This document shows positions 12,504 through 21,391 of a DNA stretch of 64,000 bases, one piece after another (the stretch's first letter is position 1; the number at the start of each line of letters is the position of its first letter). Position numbers and translations under genes: made by a program. Origin of the DNA: Actinostola sp. cb2023 (taxonomy: Eukaryota; Cnidaria; Anthozoa; Actiniaria; Actinostolidae); assembly GCA_033675265.1 (NCBI GenBank), contig JAUJYZ010000520.1, positions 117,824 through 181,823 on the forward strand, read 5' to 3'. A model generated the notes under the pieces. It made no database searches. It saw nothing but the letters and a program-made list of their open reading frames with translations, and was not told the origin of the DNA.

Positions 12504-13810
12504 TGGTACTCCCGGAAATTTAGGATAGGGGTGTGCCGCCGGGATATCGAAACCCTGACCCTATTTAAGGATGAAAAATTGGAAAATTCATACCCTTTCC
12601 AAGGATTTGTAACTGGAATATAGACTCAATTTAAGGAAAAAGTGATTATTATTCCTTTGGAAATCGCTAATATCAGAAATACATGGCTGTTACGCTAAGC
12701 GAATTTTTTATCAAAATAAAAAAACAAGACACATTTCGTATCCTATATTTTACGATTGATATTGGCTTCATATTGCGCATGCCCACACTAGACGCTGGAG
12801 TCAGAGGTCTAGGCTCGCAGTCTCACTAAAGCCTTCGGATATGTTTTTCAATCACCCCAAAACTCTAGGCATGTTCAATGCTGCTGCAAAAACCAACATC
12901 AGATTCGGTAACAGACTGATATATGCGACGTACACTACATTGAGGAGCCAGTTCGGCACTGAAAGTCAAGTTAAAATTTATAAACTGCACTTCTTCGGCT
13001 TGTGATTAGTGGTAGCGTCATCAATTGTGAATATGTCTCTCTCTATTGTGTTATCGCGGTAATCTTAAAGCCAATCAAGTGCTGCATAAGTCATAACCTT
13101 TATCGACTTTAACTCTGTACAATATAACTAATGCTGAGAAAGTAGCAGATCCGTTAGTAGTTTTTTTTATTATTACTTTTGGCCTGGGCGTTACTGAATC
13201 GTTTTGCATATAAAGTCGATCAGCGATGAATGTGCGCATCGTGCGAAATGTGCCCAAGCAATGCTATACAATTAAAGCCGATCATTCACCCACATCTATC
13301 TTTGCCACTCTAAATAGGTTTTCAATCGACCAAACAGACACAATAATTTGCAAGCAAGCAAGAAAACAAACAACTGAAACCGGACGGAGAGACAAACATC
13401 AGTACAGAGTAAAAGAGGACAAGATAGCATCCGAATTGAGCAGGTAAATGAACGGTATAGCAAGCCCGAATAGATCGAATTCACGAAGAGTGCTGCGTGC
13501 TAATTAGCATATTAAAAGGTTGAAGATTTATGCTTTAAGCAGCAAAAAGGTTTTAAATGTTCAAAGAAATCACGTCCGTGAGTTTGAAGGCTAAATATTA
13601 AATTCCTGGGAAGCTAAGAGCATTTTATAGTGGGGGCCGAAAAACACGCACACATGAAAACGAGGCTCGAAAGGCCTCAGTTGATAGACACACTGGTTTA
13701 CAAAACTTCTGTTTTTGATACGTCATAACTTCTTGAATATTATGTCTCAGATAGCAACACAACTTTCCAAAAATGTATATCAGTTTTTAAGTACTCTTTC
13801 CGATGGCAGA
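12504..13810. other. Intergenic; degraded repeat next to the G tract
   Basis: At 12504-12660 a segment starting GGTACTCCCGGAAATTTAGG has the style of a dispersed element end (a related GGTATAGGGGTGCCGC-type block is at about 41960, inverted). No coding sequence recognised. Confidence 0.35.
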
Positions 13811-13870
13811 TACCCTGGTCCCAAAGGCACTGTGTATATATGTCAATGCATCTCAGTGGGACCAGGGTAC
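13811..13870. repeat. Short inverted repeat TACCCTGGTCCCA
   Basis: TACCCTGGTCCCA at 13811 is matched by TGGGACCAGGGTA ending near 13869, with a spacer of about 33 bp. Confidence 0.7.
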
Positions 13871-14099
13871 TAATGTCAAAAGCAATATGTACTAGAAATG
13901 TTTTAGTTTTAGGTGTACGCCCTTATAAAAGATAAGTAAGTAAGCATGTAAAAAATACTAAGCAAACAAATAAAATTTAGGAACTGAAACAAACAGCAAA
14001 ATAGATCCAACAAACAATACACAAAAACTGAGCAAGAAAGCAAGTCAACAACAACAATAATAACATCATCAACAACAAGCGCACAGCCCTGCATAAAGA

Positions 14100-15093
14100 C
14101 ACAGGCAGCCCAACCATTGCTTCTGAGCATGAGGCTACTAAATACTAAATAAAAAGATATTGGCGTCTTTTTTTTGATGGGTTTCCTGTGGTATAGCGCG
14201 CGCAATATAATATTATTATGTTGGGTTCCCTGGGTTCCCTGTGTTGAGTAACGTATAATGTTGGGCTCCCTGTGTGCGTCCCACAAGACGCGCCCGCAAT
14301 GGGCTTGTAACACCTGCTGCCACGTGACTTTTTAAATTTTCACCGAAGACAAACGAAAATACCATAACTTGAAAGAGCATACTAAAATTAGTAAAATTTG
14401 AAAATTTGAAAAGAATCAAGCAAATAAGAAAAAAGTTAACGGCTTTCAAAGTTTCCCGCTTTGACAAGGATTTGTATGGGTTTTTCGCTTGGAAGGCAAG
14501 CGTTGCCTTCCAACATACATTTCCATACAAAAAAGGCAAAGTTTGAATGCCTGTAACTATTGCTCTATTTACGTATTTCCCTTCAAACTTTCCACTTTTA
14601 CTAACTTTAGCATGCTCTTTCCAGTTATGATATTTTCGTTTGTCTGCGGTGAAAATTTAAAAAGTCACGTGTAAGGTGTTACACGCCCATTAAGAGTGCA
14701 TATAAAACAACAAGGTTTCAATAGAGTCGTTTTCGTATGAGTGGGAAGCGTACCGTGACCGTATCCAACTTTCTGACGTATCCAAGCATTCTGATTGGTT
14801 GAGCGATGATTTTGCGCGCTGTGAATGGTTGAATACAATGTATTCGATTCCGTACCGTGATCGTAACTCCGTGCCGTTGGTTTCCCACTCATACGAAAAC
14901 GACTCTATGCACTCTCTGCAGGCGCATCTTGCGGGACGCACACAGGGAGCCCAACACTTATACATGTTTATGCACAGGGAACCCAACCTTACGTATACCG
15001 CGTCTCTACCACTGGAAACCCATCAAAAAAGACGCCAATATTTATTTATTTATTATTAGCCTCAGAAGCAATGGTTGGGCTGGGTTGCCTGTG
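14100..15093. mobile_element. About 1-kb nested foldback element
   Basis: Several inverted segments nest inside each other. CACAGGCAGCCCAACC at 14100 returns at about 15073-15093; GGCGTCTTTTTTTTGATGGG at about 14160 returns at about 15020; TTGGGCTCCCTGTG at 14261 returns as CACAGGGAGCCCAA at 14941; GAGTCGTTTTCGTATGAGTG at about 14724 returns at about 14890. The left and right arms are each interrupted by different insertions. No transposase frame is present. Confidence 0.75.
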
Positions 15094-15204
15094 GTTGGGC
15101 TGGTATAGACCCCCTGGCATAGACCCCTGGTACAGACACACAACGAGATCACGAACGCACACAATCCTTTATTTAACATCTTGCTGGGTACCCTGTGTTC
15201 GGTG

Positions 15205-15232
15205 AATAATAATAATAATAATAATAATAAAC
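15205..15232. repeat. (AAT)n microsatellite
   Basis: AATAATAAT triplets after GGTG at about 15204. Confidence 0.8.
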
Positions 15233-15364
15233 TTTATTAATGTGTCATAATTAGTTAGCTTACATTTAATAGTATGCTAATTGGGGACACCTATCTAGAG
15301 AAATTGAAATAAAAATAATAATTGAAAATATATCACCTAATATATATAATTGTATGATGCCAAT

Positions 15365-15506
15365 AGAGTGCAAACCATATGTCCGTGAAACTGTACTAAC
15401 TAATTAGTTCTAAATAGCACTGATGAAACAATAGAAAACAATAGAGATAACACTATTTAGTACTATTTAGTAATAGTACTTTTCACGGACATATGGTTTG
15501 CACTCT
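15365..15506. mobile_element. AGAGTGCAAA-family element, copy 1
   Basis: The ends are AGAGTGCAAA ... TTTGCACTCT. Inside the left end lies CCATATGTCCGTGAAA, and its complement lies inside the right end. The core holds AATAGCACTGATGAAACAAT and CACTATTTAGTACTATTTAG. The core is shared with 53641-53786, but the inner arm segment is not. Confidence 0.75.
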
Positions 15507-15612
15507 ACTAATAATTTCAAATCTAAGATCTAAAAATTATATTAAAATAATTAAAATATATATATATTACTAAAAAAATTATAATACGATTACCACACGG
15601 TCTGCTTGTGTT

Positions 15613-15824
15613 TACAGGGAGCCCAAGCTCATTATCTGTGAAGACTAAAGCGCTGAAACGCCGGTCACAACATCGAAAGTAGTAAGAACAACACATTAGT
15701 GAAAAACAGTTTTATTATTTACGAAAATTCTTGAAATACGGAGGGATGATTTAAAGTCACATACATTTACTGTAAATATGCAAATTAAACGGTCTTCACA
15801 GATAATGAGCTTGGGCTCCCTGTG
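15613..15824. mobile_element. CACAGGGAGCCCAA-capped foldback element
   Basis: TACAGGGAGCCCAAGC at 15613 continues into TCATTATCTGTGAAGAC. The complement runs to TTGGGCTCCCTGTG at 15811-15824. The arms are about 33 bp with a 145-bp unique spacer. The cap is shared with other loci; the arm sequence after it is not. Confidence 0.75.
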
Positions 15825-15880
15825 CTGTGTTGTTTGATTTTTTTTATTCAAACATCAAGTCATCGACATATTCATTTAAG

Positions 15881-16963
15881 CACTAGTCAGTTGTTTCCCC
15901 GGCCCCCGACAAACGGGAATGGTGGGGATTTTACGGAGCAATAGTGGGAGAATTACATGGCAATTACAGTTGATTATTGCCCTGATTACTGGGGGAATTA
16001 CTCCGAATTTACGGCCGAGCACATGCACCCCTGGGGGAAACGCCAGGCAATTACCATAACTCAATTACATCATGGGCATGTGAGAGAAGCCAGCCCTCAT
16101 GGTTTTGTATCGTCCCATCCGACCAATCCAGCAAAATGGCGGCAGGAAATGATGGACGGGTTTCGGGGAGCTTTTTTGAGAACTTCGACTGTGGCATTGT
16201 AATTTGTAGTGGAACTGATTAATAACATTTAATAAACTAAATGACAAGAAATATTTGTTGTTTCTGTTCAGAAAACAGTATAGACATGGAGACATGGATA
16301 CACTTCAGCTGTTATTAAGCAGTATTGACAAATAACTTAATTATAATTAAAATATATAAGTATAAGACAATAAGATTATAACTTTATTGTTTGTTAAAAA
16401 ATATGTTTTCTTATCCAAATGAAGAACCACTACTGTGTCTGCCAACAAGGCGAATATGGTGTGATGGTTGAGTGCGATAGGAATAGCCTACGTAGCCGGC
16501 TCTGGGGAGGGGAAGGGATTGGGGGAGAGGAGGAGGGGGAAGAGGGGGATTGGGGAGAAGGGAAGGGAATCAATGTTGCGCGACAAGTTGCACAATTTTG
16601 TTGCCCATATTACAGTCTGCACCTATAAATTGCAAGGATTGTTTTGCTCGCAGGCTACGATGGGAAGGCTGCAGTTTTGAGTGGTTCCACTTAGTGTCAG
16701 TTGGCCTTCAAGGCACACCAACAACAGATGAGTGGTTCTGCCCGTTGTGCGAAAATAAATCTGCATTATAATTAGTTACAAAAATAAAATTGATTCCTGA
16801 GTGGAGTTTAAACTTTATATATTATGAAAATTGGGTATGGGGGAAATTACAATCTGTATTCTGCACCACTCCATGGGAGAATACGTCCATTTTACAACAA
16901 TGGATTTGTAATTCCCCCACCAATCCCCGGGGGTTGGGGGTCCGGGGAAACAATTGACTAGTG
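15881..16963. mobile_element. About 1.1-kb DNA transposon, CACTAGTCAGTTGTTTCCCC ends
   Basis: The left end, CACTAGTCAGTTGTTTCCCC, is mirrored at the right end, GGGGAAACAATTGACTAGTG, with 1-bp differences; both continue into G/C-rich subterminal segments. The right end stops 2 bp from the stop codon of the adjacent GATase-like gene. It contains remnants of a PHD-finger coding region (see 16419-16771). No transposase recognised, so it is non-autonomous. Confidence 0.7.
16419..16771 (+). pseudogene. PHD-finger coding remnant inside the transposon
   Basis: At 16419-16486 the frame reads YCVCQQGEYGVMVEC, the first zinc-ligand pair of an ING-type PHD finger plus the third Cys. About 180 bp later, in a different frame (16650-16771), it reads GCSFEWFHLVSVGL ... 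WFCPLC, the His and last Cys pair. The Cys that normally follows the His (HxxC) is Ser here. Between the halves lie a G-rich purine stretch and a piece of the CAACAAAATCGT-type repeat also present at 18957-19318. A TTTGCTCGCAG acceptor-like site precedes the second half, so the interruption could once have been an intron, but no matching donor is clear. I read it as a captured or decayed transposon-encoded PHD finger, not an active gene. Confidence 0.55.
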
Positions 16964-16965
16964 CA

Positions 16966-17805
16966 TTACTCACTCAAGAATTTCTTCATAACTTTGTTCA
17001 TTGTATCAGCCTTCAAATCCATTTTAAATGATTGTTCGACTTCTTGTACTTTCTCTGGACTCCAGTTGTATCTTTTTGAAATAGCTGGGAGAACAAGAGA
17101 TTTTGCTTCTTCAGGAAACATCTCAGGATGACTTTGTATCCCCAGAATGTTGTCTGTATATTGAACAATCTCGTATTCACATGTTGCTGAGGTTCCAAGC
17201 GAAACGGCTCCTTTAGGAAGCTCAGTGATGCAATCGCCATGACACTGTGTAATTCGAACGGGGCCAGCTTCAAACAAACCCTTTATCGATTCGGCATTTT
17301 CTCCTTCTTTAGTAGCAGTTATTTCTTCAGTTTGAAGCACAAAGTCCTTGTCAGGATTCAGACCCACTTTGCCTCCCAAAGCCTTGGCGATGAGTTGGTG
17401 ACCAAAGCAAACGCCGATGATCTTCAATTTGGATGATCGTTTGTTTGAATTCTCGTCATGATTTGCAGCACCTCGGATGAACTCTTGTAGCTTCAAAATC
17501 CAGTCGACATTATCATTTGCAGAGTTAATGCTTCCTGAAATTATGACTCCCTTGAATTTCTGCAGGTCTTCGATGGTTGGTACCTGGCCACGGAGAGCGT
17601 GAAAAGCTGTCCACTCCTCACCCTCTCTGCAGTGAATGTCTTTGAGTCTCTGAATCGTTGCTTCGCTGTAGCCCCATTTTTCGCTGTCATCACAAGACAC
17701 AGCTGCATAGCGTGTAGTCCCGCATCCTGTAGCCATTCCTGAGGTTTTAACGAGGTAAGACAGGTAACGAAAAGGTATCTGCACAGCACAAGCAACGATT
17801 CTCAT
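16966..17805 (-). CDS. Class I glutamine-amidotransferase-like protein (GATase 1)
   Basis: This single-exon 279-residue frame carries a class I GATase fold like that of GMP-synthase-like and gamma-glutamyl-peptidase-type proteins, cytosolic enzymes acting on gamma-glutamyl amides. The nucleophile elbow GVCFGHQLIA holds Cys133, and IQSHPEM supplies His226 and Glu228, so the triad is intact. Upstream motifs VIISGSINSAND (about 87-98) and the C-terminal alpha-helical tail match the adjacent paralog. No synthetase domain follows, so it is a stand-alone amidotransferase or peptidase; the substrate is unknown. The first 23 residues are hydrophobic and absent from the paralog; Met24 (17736) is an equally likely start. 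The stop is 2 bp from a transposon end, so the 3' UTR must be transposon sequence. Confidence 0.88.
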   Translation of the reverse strand: MRIVACAVQIPFRYLSYLVKTSGMATGCGTTRYAAVSCDDSEKWGYSEATIQRLKDIHCREGEEWTAFHALRGQVPTIEDLQKFKGVIISGSINSANDNVDWILKLQEFIRGAANHDENSNKRSSKLKIIGVCFGHQLIAKALGGKVGLNPDKDFVLQTEEITATKEGENAESIKGLFEAGPVRITQCHGDCITELPKGAVSLGTSATCEYEIVQYTDNILGIQSHPEMFPEEAKSLVLPAISKRYNWSPEKVQEVEQSFKMDLKADTMNKVMKKFLSE

Positions 17806-18111
17806 TTAGCCAGCTTTATGGCCTCCTTTACAGATGTTCTTAGTGTCGTCACGCAACGCTTGCGTGACGACACTAAGAACAACGGGTCTTCCAGGGATAC
17901 TGGATAGATAGTTATTAAACATATGTATCGCTAAAATAAACCAAAAACTATTTTTTATATGATAATAAAATATAATTCTGAAAGTAATGCTTTCAGTTTT
18001 CAACATTTTCTAATCAAAATTCTGGGCGACACAGGGAGCCCACATTTCTTCTGAGGCAAAATTTGTGCACCACAGGGAGCCCAAATTTGTGCGTGGTCAC
18101 CGAGTTATTTT
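17806..18111. promoter_or_regulatory. Shared intergenic region of the divergent GATase pair
   Basis: About 306 bp separate the two divergent start codons, so the two genes probably share a bidirectional promoter. It contains a near-perfect palindrome (17836-17880), an AT-rich middle and two direct copies of CACAGGGAGCCCA (18030, 18071) just before the GATase 2 start. Confidence 0.55.
17836..17880. promoter_or_regulatory. 45-bp perfect palindrome with CGTCA/TGACG half-sites
   Basis: Two 21-bp arms (GTTCTTAGTGTCGTCACGCA + A and its exact complement) flank a 3-bp CGC centre. Each arm contains GTCGTCACG, which includes the CGTCA half-site recognised by CREB/ATF-type bZIP proteins. It begins 31 bp upstream of the GATase 1 start. 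It may be a regulatory site, or the scar of a short foldback insertion. Confidence 0.7.
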
Positions 18112-18870
18112 GTGATGTTTACAAGAGTCAGTGAAGAGATGAAACGATTTGGTGTAATATCGTGTGCCGATCAGGAGAAATGGGGTTTCAGTGAAGCAAT
18201 TGTTTCAAGGTATTTGGAATGTTACAAAACGAATTGTGACGAAGAATGGGTTGGCTTTCACGCGCGACGTGGACAAGTGCCCGTCCTTGAAGATCTTCAG
18301 AAATTCGATGGCTTCATGATCTCAGGCAGTGTCGAGTCGGCCAACGATGATGTCGACTGGATTTTAAAGCTACAAGAGCTCATCCGAAGTGCTCCAAATC
18401 TGGACAAGCCACCAAAGATAGTTGGTATTTGCTTTGGCCACCAACTCATCGCCAAGGCTTTGGGAGGCAAAGTTGGATTTAACCCCGATAAAGACTTTGT
18501 GCTTCAAACCGAAGTCATAAGGACAAGCAACGAAGGAGTCAAAGCAAAGGCAATCAAGGGCTTGTTTGAGGATGGTCCCATTCGTGCAGTCCAGTCTCAT
18601 GGCGAGTGCATTACTGAACTCCCCAAAGGAGCCGTTTCGCTTGGAACTTCAGCGACGTGTGAACACGAGATTGTTCAATTTACAGAAAACATTCTTGGGA
18701 TACAAAGTCATCCTGATATGTCCACACACGAAGCAGAAACGCTTATTTTGCCAAGTATTTCAAAGAGATATAATTGGGATTCTGAAAAAGTCGACAAAAC
18801 CTCGGCGAGTTTTAAATTGGAGGACAACGCCAAGACAATCAACGAAATTTCTCGTGAAATTTATAAATAG
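18112..18870 (+). CDS. Class I glutamine-amidotransferase-like protein (GATase 2)
   Basis: This single-exon 252-residue paralog is transcribed away from GATase 1. It has the same layout: GFMISGSVESAND (about 67-79), nucleophile elbow GICFGHQLIA with Cys108, and IQSHPDM with His200. The third triad position is Asp202 where the family has Glu (Glu228 in GATase 1), a conservative but unusual change that could weaken or retune catalysis. It lacks the basic Asn/Lys/Ser insert that GATase 1 has just before the elbow. The start could be Met1, Met2 or Met10; MKRFGVISC aligns best with the paralog. Head-to-head duplication of an intronless gene is the simplest origin. Substrate unknown. Confidence 0.88.
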   Translation: MMFTRVSEEMKRFGVISCADQEKWGFSEAIVSRYLECYKTNCDEEWVGFHARRGQVPVLEDLQKFDGFMISGSVESANDDVDWILKLQELIRSAPNLDKPPKIVGICFGHQLIAKALGGKVGFNPDKDFVLQTEVIRTSNEGVKAKAIKGLFEDGPIRAVQSHGECITELPKGAVSLGTSATCEHEIVQFTENILGIQSHPDMSTHEAETLILPSISKRYNWDSEKVDKTSASFKLEDNAKTINEISREIYK

Positions 18871-18956
18871 CTAATAATCCAATAGTGTAACCTTTTTCAA
18901 AATTTAAAACCTGGATTGGACTGAGGATGTTTTGGGGGAGTGAAAAAAATAAGCGT

Positions 18957-19318
18957 TGCAGTGCAATAAGCTTGATACTAAATTCTAGTAAATTTTACAC
19001 GAGCAACAAAATCGTGGAACTTGTCACGCAACATTGTTCAGATTGTTGCGTTGCAAGTTGCAGAGCAATGTTTCTCGTATTACCATTGTTCACGCAACTT
19101 GTCGCGCAATTAACAAATTAAATTTTCGGTGTTGCAGGTTGCAAGACTTTGTTGCATGAAGTAGAAAGAGCTTCTACTTTGCGCAACAAAGTTTTGCAAC
19201 CTGCAACACTAAAATGTGTTGCGCGAACGGTGGTAATACGAGAAACATTGCTCTGCAACTTGCAACACAACAATGCTGAGTGACAAGTTGTACGATTTTG
19301 TTGCCCTTATTACTGCAC
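18957..19318. mobile_element. Foldback element, CAACAAAATCGT / TTGCAACCTGCAACA family
   Basis: The right end reads inward GTGCAGTAATAAGGGCAAC then AAAATCGTACAACTTGTCAC; the left end is similar but carries an extra AT-rich segment. The arms meet in a centre about GAAAGAGCTTCTACTTTG. A fragment of the same family lies inside the PHD-bearing transposon at about 16570-16630. Confidence 0.75.
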
Positions 19319-19380
19319 CTTTACCTAACTTTATCAAATTCATGAATAATTAATGAGCAAAATACCATATAAATCATAAT

Positions 19381-19553
19381 ACAAGCATCAAGAGTTCCAG
19401 ACTTCCGGTGTTATTACAAAGGAAAAGTGAGCACCAATTCTAGACACAGGGAGCCCAAGCTATGTTTTTGTTCACTTGGTGCTCACTTTTCCTTTGTAAT
19501 AATCTCACAATGCATTGCGCGCGTACCGGAAGTCTGGAACTCTTGATGCTTGT
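19381..19553. mobile_element. Foldback with the CACAGGGAGCCCAA motif in its loop
   Basis: ACAAGCATCAAGAGTTCCAG at 19381 is complemented at the right end (to 19553). Inner arms TTATTACAAAGGAAAAGTGA (about 19411) and its complement (about 19480-19502) enclose a 30-bp spacer holding CACAGGGAGCCCAAGC (19445). Confidence 0.7.
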
Positions 19554-20221
19554 ATCGGAATGAGTATATATATAGAGAGATTCGTCCTGGTTTTTCATTT
19601 TATAACTTTGATTTTCTTAGTCAAATCAATTTGTTTCTTCAAAATCATTATAGCAAAACATTGTTGGCTTATATTTTAACTAAAAATGTTTTTTCTCTAT
19701 TTTTCTTGAAACCATAACACAACAGGTGGATGTCTGTGACCTGTGCTGTTTTGAAAATAATCTACAAAAAGATCTGTTTTTTATAAACCTTACACAACGG
19801 CTGTTAGATTTTATTCCTAAATAAAACCACTATTATCAGAACCATAAAATAAAAACTTTATAGTAGATATACTTGTCCAATAATAAACACACTTGTCATT
19901 CCTTGTGTCTTTTGGATGGAGTCAAAAGACAAACGCTTGGCCCTCGATGATGGCCAAATATCCGATTGAAAGATAGTTTTGGATCAAATTACTTCAGGCC
20001 TCAGTTGCACGAAAGGTGGTTAGGGACCGGTCATTATTAATGTAGGGGGGTGGGGGGGAGAAATCATAGGGGGGGGTCAGGTGATTTTTCAAATAGGACA
20101 GGGGGTGGGTCATGATTAAAATAACTATCAGAAGGGAGAGGGGGGGGGGGGGGGTTATTGAGTTTTCCTCGAGGCATAATGTGAACAAAGCCACTGAGGA
20201 ACAAACAAGTATATTAGAATG

Positions 20222-20693
20222 ATTAAAGTGCCTATAACCCCTGTCAGATTGTTGGCAAAATCTAACCAGATATAAGCTGAATAGTTAGTGGGTTCAGTAT
20301 ATTTGTGATTTGAACCTTGCGTTTATGAGTTATAGAGGTTTGAAACTCAATATGCAAATTTGATGACGTCTACTAGGGAATCATTTATTATACAAAAACG
20401 CCCTTGTGCTGATTATTGACATTTGTAAACAATACAGAATATTTCCACAGTCTTTAAAATGATTTTATAACTTTTTTTACCATTTAAAAAATTAAGGTCT
20501 TCTTGAAAAAGTATAAATAAGTTATGGCAAATTCCTTAGTAGACGTCATCAATTTTTTTTGCATATTGAGATTTCAAACCTCTATAACTCATAAACGCAA
20601 AGTTCAAATCACAAAATACTGAACCACCAACTATTCAGCTTATATTGAATAGATTTTTTAAAACAATCTCACAGGGGTTATGGGCACTTTAAT
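20222..20693. mobile_element. Nested inverted repeat, about 155-bp arms
   Basis: ATTAAAGTGCCTATAACCCC at 20222 is complemented at 20674-20693, and the arms run through GAGTTATAGAGGTTTGAAAC and GACGTCTACTAGG. The central 150 bp is unique. Confidence 0.75.
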
Positions 20694-20781
20694 TGATTCT
20701 AAAAGAGAATAACACAGGCCACTGGCATAATATAACCAGAGTAAAAGTAATTAAACAGAACCATGGCCTAATTATAGAATT

Positions 20782-20886
20782 ATTGGAAACACTATGGAAA
20801 GATCTAGATTGATATTTTAACATTTTGCTTCATCATATACTGCATACTTTCAAATCTTATTTCAGTCTTTCCATAGTGTTTCCAAT
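20782..20886. mobile_element. Small MITE, ATTGGAAACACTATGGAAAGA ends
   Basis: Inverted termini of about 21 bp enclose an AT-rich core of about 60 bp. Confidence 0.7.
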
Positions 20887-20961
20887 CAGCTCATATGAAT
20901 CAAGTGCAAAGCACCCTTGTTTTACTAGTTAGAATATAATGAGCCACCTACTCCCCAAACC

Positions 20962-21045
20962 ATTCTCGTCCTCAGACTCTTCTAAGCTTTCTAACGAAAA
21001 ATCGATTTTTTGTTAGAAAGCTGAGAAGGGTCTGGGGACGAGAAT
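20962..21045. repeat. Hairpin, ATTCTCGTCC / GGACGAGAAT
   Basis: The arms run ATTCTCGTCCTCAGAC ... GTCTGGGGACGAGAAT around CGAAAAATCGATTTTTTG. The inner AGCTTTCTAACGAA is shared with 3381-3440. Confidence 0.7.
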
Positions 21046-21391
21046 GCTCCCCAAACAACATCCAGAAGTGGACGCACGACACTGGTCAAGACGATATGAA
21101 GACATTGTTCACTTTTAGGTACAGGGAGGGGGGTCATCACTAAAATCTGGATTATGAGGGGGGTCTGCTCGCCATTTTCGTGACTTTAAGGGGGGGGCCT
21201 TGGCAAACTTTATCATCCAGAAAAAAAAAATTCTTCCCCCCACCCCCTACATTAATAATGACCGGTCCCTTAGCATTATCCACCGGATATTAAAGTCCTA
21301 TCTGATAAAAATGGTGCAGTTATCCAATAAATTTTATCCAGGGCTTATCCGGTGAATAGCGCTAACCACCTTTTGTGCAACCGGGGCCTGA

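Larger units (their letters stand above)
19994..21391. mobile_element. About 1.4-kb MITE with nested insertions
   Basis: The left end, TCAGGCCTCAGTTGCACGAA, is mirrored by the right end, TTTTGTGCAACCGGGGCCTGA; the next inner segment GGACCGGTCATTATTAATGT (20030) returns at about 21245. The interior holds three further inverted repeats (20222-20693, 20782-20886, 20962-21045), each an independent insertion. The terminal style resembles the compact MITE at 58131-58203. Confidence 0.7.

Noticed and set aside
13909..14313. 134-residue ORF (-)
   Set aside because: Overlaps the nested foldback element and continues into low-complexity AT-rich DNA; hydrophobic run is by chance.
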